Shown here in pieces: positions 25,852-34,300 of a DNA stretch of 41,132 nucleotides. A program made the position numbers and the translations under genes. Under the pieces are notes generated by a model. That model saw only the letters and a program-made list of their open reading frames with translations, made no database searches and was not told the origin of the DNA. The stretch is from Bartonella grahamii ATCC 700132. GTDB lineage: Bacteria > Pseudomonadota > Alphaproteobacteria > Rhizobiales > Rhizobiaceae. The first letter of the stretch is position 1; each line of letters opens with the position of its first letter. The DNA lies in the NCBI RefSeq assembly GCF_000518085.1, contig NZ_JACX01000016.1:1-41132 (forward strand). Direction: 5' to 3'.

Positions 25852-26219
25852 TTAGAGCGTAGAGCGGGAGGAAATCAAACACAAAATTGCTTTCTGCTTT
25901 TTAGGTTTGAGCTCTCTAAAACTTTTCAAAAGGATGTGCTCTTCTTTGCTCGAGATCCTTTCATCATAAGGATACAAGACGTTTTCTTTTGTTGAGAGAT
26001 CAGCGTAAAAAAAGGAAATGGGAACATTGAGAATATCAGCAATTTCTTGTAAACGCCCCGCTCCTATACGATTAGAGCCTTTTTCATATTTTTGGATTTG
26101 TTGAAAAGTCCACCTAACTGGCTGCCTAATTGCTTTTGCGACATTCCGAGCATTGTTCTTTTAAAGCAAATTTTTCTACCTATCGAAATGTCGTTAAAGT
26201 GTGGATTTTTAGCTTTCAC
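25852..26219 (-). pseudogene. XRE-family regulator, Trp-like, frameshifted (unit 9)
   Basis: GTG at 26,219 starts MKAKNPHFNDISIGRKICFKR and continues to LGSQLG. One base is then missing near 26,110 (AAAAGTCCACC where unit 8 has AAAAGTCACACC), so the recognition helix FQQIQKYEKG is out of frame. The remainder (EIADILNVPISFFYADLSTKENVL…FRELKPKKQKAILCLI) is still legible in the other frame, up to a new stop at 25,852-25,854 because the 3' end differs from the array copies. The HTH is destroyed. Confidence 0.85.
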
Positions 26220-26440
26220 TTCAAGCTCCCCTGCCGGTTGCGAGCGCCCTCGCATTGGTATTCCGGGAGTCAAAAACACTGAGTTCAGTCAGCTTTTTTG
26301 CTTTTAGTGCTGATAAGCACCTGGACATGGCAAAAACTCCCGGAATCCCGGGAAACCCACAAAAGTAAGCTAATCTTATGTACTGAACTTTAGGGGTTTT
26401 GAATCCCTCTTGGCCGTTGCGTAGACGACCAAAATTACAG
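26220..26440 (-). ncRNA. Brt-like structured leader RNA, unit 9
   Basis: Intact leader in front of a broken gene, third such case in the window. It shows CCCGGGATTCCGGGAG, CTCCCGGAATACC, GCGAGGGCGCTCGC and CCGGCAGGGGAG in the usual order on the - strand. Confidence 0.72.
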
Positions 26441-26445
26441 TGTTA

Positions 26446-26474
26446 TTTATAAGGTAATTTCAGGAAATTGGCAA
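26446..26474 (-). promoter_or_regulatory. Promoter of unit 9 with operator-like palindrome
   Basis: TTGCCA (26,469-26,474), 17-base spacer with the perfect AATTTC-CT-GAAATT, TATAAA (26,446-26,451). Promoter intact although the gene is not. Confidence 0.65.
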
Positions 26475-26644
26475 TAAAATTTAAAACAGTGTTTATTTTA
26501 TGAACCCCACCCGCCTCTCAAACACTTATGCCCGCTCGTAAAAACCATGAGATAAGCCCCGCGTTTATTGAGAGGATTAACAAACCTTGTTGTCTGAGAT
26601 TAAGCCCCCCGAAGAGAGAGATTAAAGAATACCCTCAAAGGAAA

Positions 26645-27940
26645 TTAAACTGTGATGCGTTGAATTTTTGCGCCACAACGGACTAATTTTTCCTCCAATC
26701 TCTCAAATCCGCGATCAAGATGATAGACACGATTGACGATTGTTTCTCCCTTTGCTGCCAATGCTGCAATTACAAGAGAAACAGAAGCGCGCAAATCCGT
26801 CGCCATGACAGGAGCCCCTTGCAAATTCTCTGTTCCATAGACGGTTGCTGTCTGCCCATCAAGCTTTATCGAGGCCCCTAAACGATTGAGTTCTTGAACA
26901 TGCATAAAACGATTTTCGAAAATCGTCTCTGTAATATGCGCGATTCCTTCAGCCCGTGTCATGAGCGCCATGAATTGCGCTTGGAGATCGGTTGGAAAAG
27001 CAGGATAAGGTCCTGTTTTAATATCAACGGGCATAATTTTTGTGTTCTTTGGATTTCGCTTAACGTGAATTCCTTGAGGTTCTATTTGAATCTCGAGTCC
27101 TGTTTTTTGGAGCACCTTAAGCACTTTTGTAAGATGATTAGGATTTGCATTTTTAAGAAAGACATCGCCTCCTGTCATAGCAACAGCCATTGCATATGTC
27201 CCCGCTTCGATTCGATCAGCAATAACGCGTATTTTTGTCCCTTTAAGTTTTTTAACCCCTTCAATTGTAAGCGTTGTTGTTCCTTCACCAGTTATTTGAG
27301 CCCCCATAGCATTCAGAGTTCGAATAAGGTTTGCCACTTCTGGTTCACAAGCCGCATTCTCAAGAAAGGTTGTTCCCTTTGCCAGTGTCGCCGCCATAAG
27401 CATTACATGGGTTCCACCAACAGTGACCTTAGGGAAACAATAGTGAGCACCTTTTAACCCCCTTGGTGCTTTTGCATGAACATATCCATTTTCAATCGTA
27501 ATCTGTGCGCCTAAAGTTTTGAGTCCCTCAAGGATAAAATCGACAGGTCTTGTTCCAATAGCACATCCTCCAGGAAGCGACACATAAGCCTCTAAGCATC
27601 GTGCAAGGAGAGGTCCGATAACCCAAAAGCTTGCGCGCATTTTTTTCACCAGTTCGTACGGCGCACGTGTTGTCGCTATTTTTTGCGCAGTAAAATGAAT
27701 TGTTCTTGAATTCACACACTCATCGTTAAACTCTTGTCCATCAACGGCATATCCAACACCATGATTATTGAGAATACGAATAAGCAATTCGACATCGGCC
27801 AGATGAGGAATATTTTCTAAAGTAAGCGTTTCTTCTGTCAAAAGCGCCGCAATCATAAGAGGCAATGCAGCGTTTTTTGCCCCTGAGATAGGAATTGTTC
27901 CTTTAAGTTTTTCTCCCCCAACAATTTGAATAGAATCCAT
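26645..27940 (-). CDS. murA: UDP-N-acetylglucosamine 1-carboxyvinyltransferase
   Basis: A 431-residue cytoplasmic enzyme for the first committed step of peptidoglycan synthesis, transferring enolpyruvate from PEP to UDP-GlcNAc. SGAKNAALP with Lys22-Asn23, the loop cysteine Cys126 in LPGGCAIGTRPVD (the fosfomycin target) and DRIEAGTYAMAVAMTGGDV are all present. The C-terminal TDLRASVSLVIAALAA and YHLDRGFERLEEKLVRCGA complete the two-domain EPSP-synthase fold; the length is standard. AGGG lies nine bases before the ATG. The small gene at 28,102 is upstream on the same strand. Confidence 0.97.
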   Translation of the reverse strand: MDSIQIVGGEKLKGTIPISGAKNAALPLMIAALLTEETLTLENIPHLADVELLIRILNNHGVGYAVDGQEFNDECVNSRTIHFTAQKIATTRAPYELVKKMRASFWVIGPLLARCLEAYVSLPGGCAIGTRPVDFILEGLKTLGAQITIENGYVHAKAPRGLKGAHYCFPKVTVGGTHVMLMAATLAKGTTFLENAACEPEVANLIRTLNAMGAQITGEGTTTLTIEGVKKLKGTKIRVIADRIEAGTYAMAVAMTGGDVFLKNANPNHLTKVLKVLQKTGLEIQIEPQGIHVKRNPKNTKIMPVDIKTGPYPAFPTDLQAQFMALMTRAEGIAHITETIFENRFMHVQELNRLGASIKLDGQTATVYGTENLQGAPVMATDLRASVSLVIAALAAKGETIVNRVYHLDRGFERLEEKLVRCGAKIQRITV

Positions 27941-28101
27941 AGTGTTTTCCCTCTTTTCCTTTGTGCCTGCCCTTCCAAAGGTTTTTCCCCCTTCGGGAAG
28001 TTATGCTTTATTAATCGTTTTAGAACGCATTCTAAATATGAGAACAAATTATTGAGAAGTTTAGTTGCAAAGCTTCACTAAAAAACATTTTTTTTTGCAT
28101 T

Positions 28102-28254
28102 TTAGAGCTCTGTTTGCGCTCTTTGTCGGCTTTGCTCTTTTCGACGTTTCAGGTTTTGACGCAATTGTTGCGCCAATCTTTCTTGACGCCGTTTTGCTTT
28201 TTCATCTTGATGATTCATTTCATTTTGTTTTTGTTTTTGATGCATTTGTGTCAT
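28102..28254 (-). CDS. Small basic coiled protein upstream of murA
   Basis: A 50-residue product made mainly of Gln, Lys, Arg and Glu: MTQMHQKQKQNEMNHQDEKA, then KRRQERLAQQLRQNLKRRKE and a QSRQRAQTEL end. The RLA-x-QLR-x-NL-x-RRK-x-Q pattern is found in short alphaproteobacterial proteins encoded just upstream of murA. AAAAGG lies seven bases before the ATG. Likely a single helix; function unknown. It is shorter than common ORF cut-offs and easily missed; + strand frames across it are its shadow. Confidence 0.8.
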   Translation of the reverse strand: MTQMHQKQKQNEMNHQDEKAKRRQERLAQQLRQNLKRRKEQSRQRAQTEL

Positions 28255-28431
28255 TGCGCAACCTTTTAAACAGTGTTGAGCTTCTATCCAAGCAACTCAT
28301 AACCTTAAATATTTAAGCATATAAGAAACATATGTCATGACATAAGATACGTTTTCTTGCAAGAATATACAAATGTTCTCTTGCCTATTTTCTGACAATA
28401 TGGCACAAGACAGCGCAAAGATTGAAAAGGG

Positions 28432-28506
<75 letters not shown>

Positions 28507-29435
28507 TTTTATTCTTCTTTTGTTTATTCTTCTCCTACCCCTCTCCTCTTTTCTACAAGCATCAATCACCTCCATCAACGAAAGTATCATGCGCAGCATT
28601 CTCTCCCCAGTGAGAAAGGCTCTTGCCTTATTTATGAGTGCCTCCCTAACACTCAACATCAAAGCAGCTAAAACCCACGGACCAATACGTCTCCTGTCTC
28701 ACTTCCCCAACACGCCTCCCACAGTTCCTCATGCATAGGCTCTTCATACCTCTCTTTCCCTATACCGACTAAAACAGATAGCCCCCAAAAAACAAAAGCA
28801 TAACGCGCATCATGGTCACCGCAATAAAAAAGCATTTGCCCTTCATGAGTAAAATAATGCCCCCCCCTAACACTCAATATAAAAGCTCCCAGAACACACG
28901 TGTCCCAATACGTCTAAACAAACTTTAACGCTCCCACTTCGCCTTCAAACATCTCCTTCCATTTCCCAACAAGTTTTCACATTCACTCCAAATCCCCTGC
29001 GCCTCCTGTGCCCCCTACTTGCACTTTCCTCAAATCCCCCCCCCAATGAAACCCAGCCGACAGCTTTTCCCCTCGAAAAGCGCCCGCAATTTCTCATCCC
29101 CCGTAATTTCTCATTCATAGGCTCTTTTCTTCCCCCCTGTCTCATATCAGCTAAAAAATTTCCCCCCAAGCCCCCCCCCCCCCCCAAGAAGGAAAACATA
29201 ACGCGCATCATTGTCACCACAATAAAAAAAGCTCCCAGAACACACGTGTCCCAATACGTCTAAACAAACTTTAACGGTCTTAATTCCCCCTTCAAACATC
29301 TTCTTCCATTTTCCAACATGCTTTCATATTCACTCCAAATCCCCTGCGCCTCCTGTGCCCCCTACTTGCACTTTCCTCAAACATTCCACTTGTTTTTCCC
29401 CCTTTACTCTTTCCTTTTTATAGGTTGGCACCTGT
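28507..29435. repeat. Dispersed repeats R3 around the exonuclease gene
   Basis: Contains several copies of two sequence blocks. One has AACATAACGCGCATCATGGT, CACCGCAATAAAAAAGCA; the other GAACACACGTGTCCCAATAC, GTCTAAACAAACTTTAACG and CCTGCGCCTCCTGTGCCCCC. Copies lie at 28,768-29,044 and 29,046-29,388, with more at 30,369-30,890. A run of 15 C occurs at 29,171-29,185. No gene called; frames on the - strand vary between copies. Confidence 0.7.
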
Positions 29436-30179
29436 TCAACGCTGTACAGATCCCTTTCTTGCCCGCCTCATTCTTGTTTTGCCCACCAGCAGACGCTTTG
29501 CATTCGCTCCCCGCTCTCTGTTTTTCCTTTCCTTCAAAGCAATTTCTGTCCTTACACTAAAACCTGTCTCAACACTCTTAATTTGCTGTACCATCTTCTC
29601 CAAAGCCTCATTAAAACGGCTAATTTCATTTTCAAGCTTGCAAATATACGCTTCATCACGATAAGCACGTTTAATCAAAGGGGGCATATCAGGCCAATAG
29701 AGCATTAAATCCACCCATTCGCGTTGAGAAATCCATAACCCTCCTTGACATTGTGCTTTATGTTCTGCTGGAAAAGTCTTTTGCATGAAATGAGGGATCA
29801 AAATTTCAGGTTTTTTTGTTTTAATTTCTAATAAGCCATTTTCTCCCACAAAAGCATCGGGAGAAAATCCTTGTCCGCGATCATCTGCCAAAACAAAGCC
29901 AATACATTCAGGTTCTGTATGCGTAAGTTTTGCATAGAGTTGTCGTGCGATTGGTTCTAACTCTGTTCCGCGTCGCTGAGAAACCGTTGTTCCTTCCTCA
30001 ACGGTTTTTCCTGTAATTCTTTCTCCCGCCAATTTCATCATCACACTATGATATCGTGAAGTTTTTTGCCCCTGTTTTTTTTGTGCCATAACCATCTCAA
30101 ACAAGGAAGCCGTAATCAAACCATTACGCACTTTCTGCCATTCTTCCGTTCCCTGAATACAATCGATAATGATTGGCAT
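29436..30179 (-). CDS. YqaJ-type (lambda exonuclease-like) phage recombinase
   Basis: A 247-residue nuclease of the PD-(D/E)XK fold. GTEEWQKVRNGLITAS (about 8-23) is the typical N-terminus; RRGTELEPIARQLY holds the first conserved acid; SPDAFVGENGLLEIKTKKP contains the catalytic D…ExK; HKAQCQGGLWISQREWVDLMLYWPDMPP is the usual glutamine helix and following strand. Such enzymes resect DNA ends for single-strand annealing. No annealase (Bet/RecT/Erf) gene is seen. ATG 30,179 is behind AAGGGGAG; a longer frame to 30,218 lacks support. The last ~50 residues (KERKNRERGANAKRLLVG…) are a basic tail not typical of the family. Last gene of a - strand group with 31,095 and 30,904. Confidence 0.88.
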   Translation of the reverse strand: MPIIIDCIQGTEEWQKVRNGLITASLFEMVMAQKKQGQKTSRYHSVMMKLAGERITGKTVEEGTTVSQRRGTELEPIARQLYAKLTHTEPECIGFVLADDRGQGFSPDAFVGENGLLEIKTKKPEILIPHFMQKTFPAEHKAQCQGGLWISQREWVDLMLYWPDMPPLIKRAYRDEAYICKLENEISRFNEALEKMVQQIKSVETGFSVRTEIALKERKNRERGANAKRLLVGKTRMRRARKGSVQR

Positions 30180-30903
30180 AGTATTTCTCCCCTTCATCTT
30201 TAAAGTGTTTTTTTGCAATATATCCTCTTTAAAACATTCACATTATTTAAGCCTGTGCCCATCACACGAACTAAAGGCGACAGCATCCTTCAATGCATCC
30301 CTCAAGTATTGTGCCACTGAAAACACAAAAACTGCCCCCTCAACATCCCCCCGCCAGTTTCTCAATCCCCCCAATGAAAAACTCAGCCGACAGCTTTTCT
30401 CCTCGCGAAGCGCCCGCAATTTCTCATCCCCCGCAATTTCTCATCCATAGGCTCTTTTCTTCATGCCCCCCCCTGTCTCATATCGGCTTCTCATATCGGC
30501 TAAAAAATTTCCCCCAAGTTTCCCCCCAAGAAGGAAAACATAACGCGCATTATGGTCACCGCAATAAAAAAGCACTTGCCCCTTTCATGAGTAAAATAAT
30601 GCCCCCCCTTAATACTCAACACAAAAGCTCTCAGAACACACGTGTCCCAATACGTCTAAACAAACTTTAACGGTCTTAATTCCCCCTTCAAACATCTCCT
30701 TCCATTTTCCAACATGCTTTACGTATCACTCCAAGCCACTGATAGTTACCTCTCTCCCCAATTTCCTCAATCCCCCCAAGCTCCCCCCCCCAAGCTCCCC
30801 CAAGAAGGAAAACATAACGCGCATCATGGTCACCGCAATAAAACATGGTCACCGCAATAAAAAAGCATTTTGCCCATCATTGCGGCTCCCTTTTTCAATC
30901 TAG
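30180..30903. repeat. Dispersed repeats R3, second block
   Basis: Second set of the blocks described at 28,507-29,435, running from about 30,290 to 30,890, including a short direct repeat of CATGGTCACCGCAATAAAA at 30,824-30,860. No gene seen in these 720 bases. Confidence 0.7.
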
Positions 30904-31092
30904 CTATTGCACGACGGAAAAATCATGGCGGCAATATTCTTCCTCCAATTTTTTTGCCATAAACTGAGCCACCTCTTGCGATATGAAAAGAATAGCGTTG
31001 TGTTTTTGTGGTTCGAGTCTGATTAAATTTCGCGTATTTCCAGCATAATAAAGTGGAACCCCTTGATAAGAAGTCTTGAGATAACTTGGCAT
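30904..31092 (-). CDS. Hypothetical phage-type protein
   Basis: A 62-residue soluble protein, MPSYLKTSYQGVPLYYAGNT at the N-terminus and FISQEVAQFMAKKLEEEYCR near the end. The ATG lies two bases after the stop of the 129-residue gene upstream, pointing to translational coupling. No family recognised. Its position between an acidic protein and YqaJ exonuclease suggests an early phage gene. Confidence 0.65.
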   Translation of the reverse strand: MPSYLKTSYQGVPLYYAGNTRNLIRLEPQKHNAILFISQEVAQFMAKKLEEEYCRHDFSVVQ

Positions 31093-31094
31093 GT

Positions 31095-31484
31095 TTACCA
31101 CCAATAATCTGTCAAGACATCACATGGGCGTAAACGATGCTGTTTTTCATAAGAGCCATAGAGATTATCTTCATAATCGCAAGCGGCTCTTTCATTTAAA
31201 CAAACATGATAAGCTTCACTATTCAAAACGAATGGCTGCAATGGCGTATTTTCTTCATTCATTTCATGATTTTCGACATAAAAATCAGCGATTTGTTCCG
31301 TAACATCTTCAGCATGAGAAGTTGTCAGATCGAGTCGTAAAACTCTATAAACAGTTTCACATTCTTCAATCAGTTCGAGCACTTCTTCGATTTCGTCGAT
31401 TGGTCCTTCATAAGTATTAGGATTTTCCTCTTCGCATAAAACGATAATGATTTCATCCTCTTTAACGAATGGAATATTTTTCAT
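31095..31484 (-). CDS. Hypothetical acidic phage-type protein
   Basis: A 129-residue, strongly acidic protein: EDEIIIVLCEEENPNTYEGP, then DEIEEVLELIEECETVYRVL, then a region ADFYVENHEMNEENT. The composition recalls DNA-mimic or inhibitor proteins of phages, but that is only an impression. AGGGGG stands five bases before the ATG. The region upstream has two nested inverted repeats and an operator-like site (31,522-31,570), so the gene is probably under control of the nearby repressor. Coupled to the next gene. Confidence 0.7.
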   Translation of the reverse strand: MKNIPFVKEDEIIIVLCEEENPNTYEGPIDEIEEVLELIEECETVYRVLRLDLTTSHAEDVTEQIADFYVENHEMNEENTPLQPFVLNSEAYHVCLNERAACDYEDNLYGSYEKQHRLRPCDVLTDYWW

Positions 31485-31521
31485 GATTTCCCCCTTTAGA
31501 TAGTTGATAAAGCATAGCCTT

Positions 31522-31570
31522 GTCTTGACAAGACTAAATATAGCGTTAGTCTTATATCCTCTATAGGAGA
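31522..31570. promoter_or_regulatory. Operator-like cluster upstream of the early - strand genes
   Basis: GTCTTG-A-CAAGAC (31,522-31,534), GACTAA-N8-TTAGTC (31,532-31,551) and TATCCTCTATAGGAGA (31,555-31,570) overlap or adjoin. The last shares TATCCTCTA and AGGA with the site at 32,176-32,195. Confidence 0.5.
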
Positions 31571-31735
31571 GATGTCAACCATTTTATCCTTCATAAAAGA
31601 TATATTTTAAATCTCTGCGGGGTTCAAATGACATATGTAAATAAAAATCTATTATTCTTTGTTCCTCTCATGTCCCTTTGTTGTTCTCTATTTGTTCTTA
31701 CTCGATTGCAATTATAAACACACTGGAGAGATAAA

Positions 31736-31876
31736 ATGAGTGATATAATATTAATAAAATACTGGAGTCGCCTTGATTCAAAAGCACAGAAGGAACTTAT
31801 TTTGGAGCTTCGTCAACGGGTCGCCGCAAAAGAGTCAAAATCGCCTGTCTCTCTTGCGGAGAGAGTTTTGAAATAA
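31736..31876 (+). CDS. Small ORF overlapping the repressor gene on the other strand
   Basis: A 46-residue product, MSDIILIKYWSRLDSKAQKE, LILELRQRVAAKESKSPVSL, AERVLK. GGAGAG five bases before the ATG is a strong ribosome binding site, and TATAAA with TTGTTC upstream could serve as promoter. Its last 80 bases are antisense to the 3' end of the repressor gene (31,797 onward). Helical, amphipathic composition; no family recognised. It could regulate the repressor by convergent transcription or simply be a small early gene. Confidence 0.5.
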   Translation: MSDIILIKYWSRLDSKAQKELILELRQRVAAKESKSPVSLAERVLK

Positions 31877-32114
31877 GCTCTATAAATTCTTTATCCTCAG
31901 GGCTAGCCCCTTTACCGTAAAGAATATAATTCATACTGATATTAATTTCGTGACAAATTCGCGAAAGAGATTCGATTGTTGGTTCTTTTCCTTCAGAAAG
32001 AATAGAATGAAGGTACCCCGCACCTTTACCGGCAGAGAGGGAGATAGATCTTTTTGACCGCCCACTTTTTTCCAAAGCGATCCTTAATCTTTGACGCCAA
32101 CCATCGATATTCAT
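31797..32114 (-). CDS. C1/Cro-type phage repressor
   Basis: A 105-residue XRE-family protein: MNIDGWRQRLRIALEKSGRS, helix-turn-helix about 8-62 with SKRSISLSAGKGAGYLHSIL and TIESLSRICHEINISMNYIL, and a short helical C-terminus ELISKLSPQERQAILTLLRR. ATG 32,114 lies behind GGTGGA; the longer frame to 32,150 adds residues without support. Unlike the Trp-like regulators it has a phage-repressor sequence and no leader RNA. It sits between two operator-like sites sharing TATCCTCTA…AGGA, as expected for a phage switch controlling both the - strand early genes and the + strand replication genes. Confidence 0.85.
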   Translation of the reverse strand: MNIDGWRQRLRIALEKSGRSKRSISLSAGKGAGYLHSILSEGKEPTIESLSRICHEINISMNYILYGKGASPEDKEFIELISKLSPQERQAILTLLRRPVDEAPK

Positions 32115-32175
32115 AATTCCACCATATAGCGCGTCTTTTACAAAAAACACGTCCTTTTTATAAAACGGGCTTGCA

Positions 32176-32195
32176 TTATCCTCTAAAAAGGATAA
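32176..32195. promoter_or_regulatory. Operator-like inverted repeat, right side of the repressor
   Basis: TTATCCT (32,176-32,182), CTAAAA, AGGATAA (32,189-32,195): perfect seven-base arms in the gap between the repressor start and the + strand replication genes. Confidence 0.55.
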
Positions 32196-32530
32196 AATTA
32201 AGGAAACAAATTTTACTTTTTAGGGGGGAAAATTTTTTATTTTTGGATCATAAAAACACTTTAATCACCCCAAAGGATATAAAAGGCCACCTCCAAAAGT
32301 TGCTGCTCCAAAGCAGATATATTGAAAATGTGTGGTACTCTTTATTTTTTCCATCACCGCAATCTTAAATCGTAAGTTTGCATGCGCTTCAAGCATACCC
32401 AATCATTTATAAACGTCGTAAAAAAGCCTCTCGTCATCATCAAACAGAGCCAAACAAAACACAAGCTGAATCCCTATTTGCGCTTTTATCGTCAATAAGA
32501 ATGTATAAAAAAAAGAAAGTAGACTGCAGT

Positions 32531-33601
32531 ATGAAACACGCTAATCAACAAGAAACTCCTCATTATGAATCGTCCAGGCTTCCGTATGTTTGTTGGTATC
32601 AAAATGACTTTCTAGGAGGTGTTCGTGGAATGCGCGCACACGAGATTGGAATCTATACGATTCTTCTCAATGAAATGTATGCACGCGGTCGTCCTCTAGA
32701 AATATCGGAAGAACGTTTAGCGCGTCTTTGTGGTTGTGACAAGCGAACTTTTGTTAATGTTTTAGAAATGCTCATCCAAGAGGGTAAGATTTTAAATTTA
32801 GCCAATGGATTATGGAACAAGCGTTGCGAAAATGTTTTTCAAGAACGTGAAAAATTGCTTGAACAAAAATCCTTTGCGGGTCGTTCTTCAGCAAAAAAGC
32901 GTAAAAAAATCAATGCTGAGATTCAACAACTGCTTAACGAGAGTACAAAAGATGCTGCACAAAGCTTAGAAGCTCAAAAGACAGAAGAAAAGAAAACACC
33001 TTACGGTGTTTTTGAAAAGAAAATTTTGTTTGATGAGACAGAACCTTGTTTTTCCTGCGAAGAGAACTTTGAACAAAGTGATCACCCATCACCCTCATCG
33101 GCTCTTGATTCTGCTCTCCCTTCCCCTCCACAAGAAGAAGCGGAGCAAAAAAACGCCCCCTCTTTAAACGCTCCCCAAGCCGATTTTGCCCCGGCCCCTA
33201 TTGCGCAAATTGTCATGGGGGAAAAAACAAAATCCGCCACCAATCTCCCACCCAGCAATCTTCCTGTATCCATCCCGCCTTCTTCCAACGAAAAAACCAC
33301 TGCCTCAGTTGCCAAAGGGCACCGTCTTCCTGAACATTGGCAAGCAGACATCAAAGCGGCAGTTTCAGAAGGTTTGAGTGAAAGCCAAGCCCATTGGCAA
33401 GCAAAGAAGTTTCGCGACTATTGGCAAGCCAAGAGCGGAAAAGAAGCTCTCAAAGTAGACTGGCAAGCCACATGGCGCAACTGGTTTCGCCGTGAGATCG
33501 AACGGCTAGAACAGCAAAAACAGGGAAGCTCCTCATCTTTCATTTCTGAGAACAACGACATGCTTTACCGCAGTTTGATCAACTATAGCGACAATTTTTG
33601 A
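32531..33601 (+). CDS. DUF1376 phage replication protein
   Basis: About 356 residues. The N-terminal domain reads LPYVCWYQNDFLGGVRGMRAHEIGIYTILL then EERLARLCGCDKRTFVNVLEMLIQEGKI, the DUF1376 (YdaU-like) winged-helix pattern found in phage replication initiators. A long variable Pro/Ser/Glu linker follows (about 160-275). The C-terminus HRLPEHWQADIKAAVSEGLS…KFRDYWQAKSGKEALKVDWQATWRNWFRREIER is the usual DnaT/helicase-loader-like end. The ATG at 32,531 is chosen to match domain start; the ribosome binding site is weak (GAAAGTAG) and ATG 32,502 is possible. Located before the primase-helicase gene. Its 3' end is duplicated twice downstream in decayed form. Confidence 0.85.
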   Translation: MKHANQQETPHYESSRLPYVCWYQNDFLGGVRGMRAHEIGIYTILLNEMYARGRPLEISEERLARLCGCDKRTFVNVLEMLIQEGKILNLANGLWNKRCENVFQEREKLLEQKSFAGRSSAKKRKKINAEIQQLLNESTKDAAQSLEAQKTEEKKTPYGVFEKKILFDETEPCFSCEENFEQSDHPSPSSALDSALPSPPQEEAEQKNAPSLNAPQADFAPAPIAQIVMGEKTKSATNLPPSNLPVSIPPSSNEKTTASVAKGHRLPEHWQADIKAAVSEGLSESQAHWQAKKFRDYWQAKSGKEALKVDWQATWRNWFRREIERLEQQKQGSSSSFISENNDMLYRSLINYSDNF

Positions 33602-34300
33602 CATCACACGAACAACGTATTTTTCAAGCACGCGCGGGGACAAAAAATGTTTCAAAACCATAAAAATAACAACAAAAACAGCAATGAAATAAGCTATTCA
33701 TACAGCAAAACAAGTCAACATCACCCCTACTCCTCTCATCACAAAAGTGCTCGCCCTACACGCCTCATCTCTTGCACGCAAAGGAACACAAACGCTCTCC
33801 AGCCTCTGTGTATCCATCCCGCCTTCTTCCAACAAAAAACCCACTGCCTCAGTTGCCAAAGGGTACCGTCTTCCATGCCCTTAGCAAATAGTTATCAACG
33901 CAGCAGTTTCAGAAACTTTCAGCAAAGATCATACCCTTCAAACAACGCTCTCCAGCCTTTCAGCATCCACCTCCTCTTTCTCGAGCAACACCCTTCTTCC
34001 AATTACCGCCCTTGCCAAAAAGGGTACCGTCTTCCTGAGCATTAGCAAGCAGACATCAAGGCAGCAGTTTCAAAAGGTTTGAGTGAAAGCCAAGCCCATT
34101 GGCAAGCAAAGAGCGACAAAGAAGCTCTCAAAGTAAACTGGCAAAGCCCCATAAAGCCCCCCCAATGCTCCATAAGCCCTACATAGCCCCAAAACAAGCC
34201 CCCCAAATAGCACTTACGGAATTTTACTATCAGATCGAACGGCTAGAACAGCAAGAATAGAGCCCTCCACATCTTGAGAAAAACAGCAATAATATCACGA
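33602..34300. repeat. Two decayed copies of the DUF1376 gene 3' end
   Basis: 33,805-33,950 and 33,955-34,260 repeat the coding sequence from about 33,270 to 33,520 (CCGCCTTCTTCCAAC, CCTCAGTTGCCAAAGGG, GCAGTTTCAGAA; the second copy also GAGTGAAAGCCAAGCCCATT and GATCGAACGGCTAGAACAGC). Frames are broken and no gene is called. The duplication separates the DUF1376 and primase-helicase genes by 700 bp. Confidence 0.85.

Noticed and set aside
26894-27457. 187-codon + strand frame
   Set aside because: Antisense shadow of murA, which is unmistakable.
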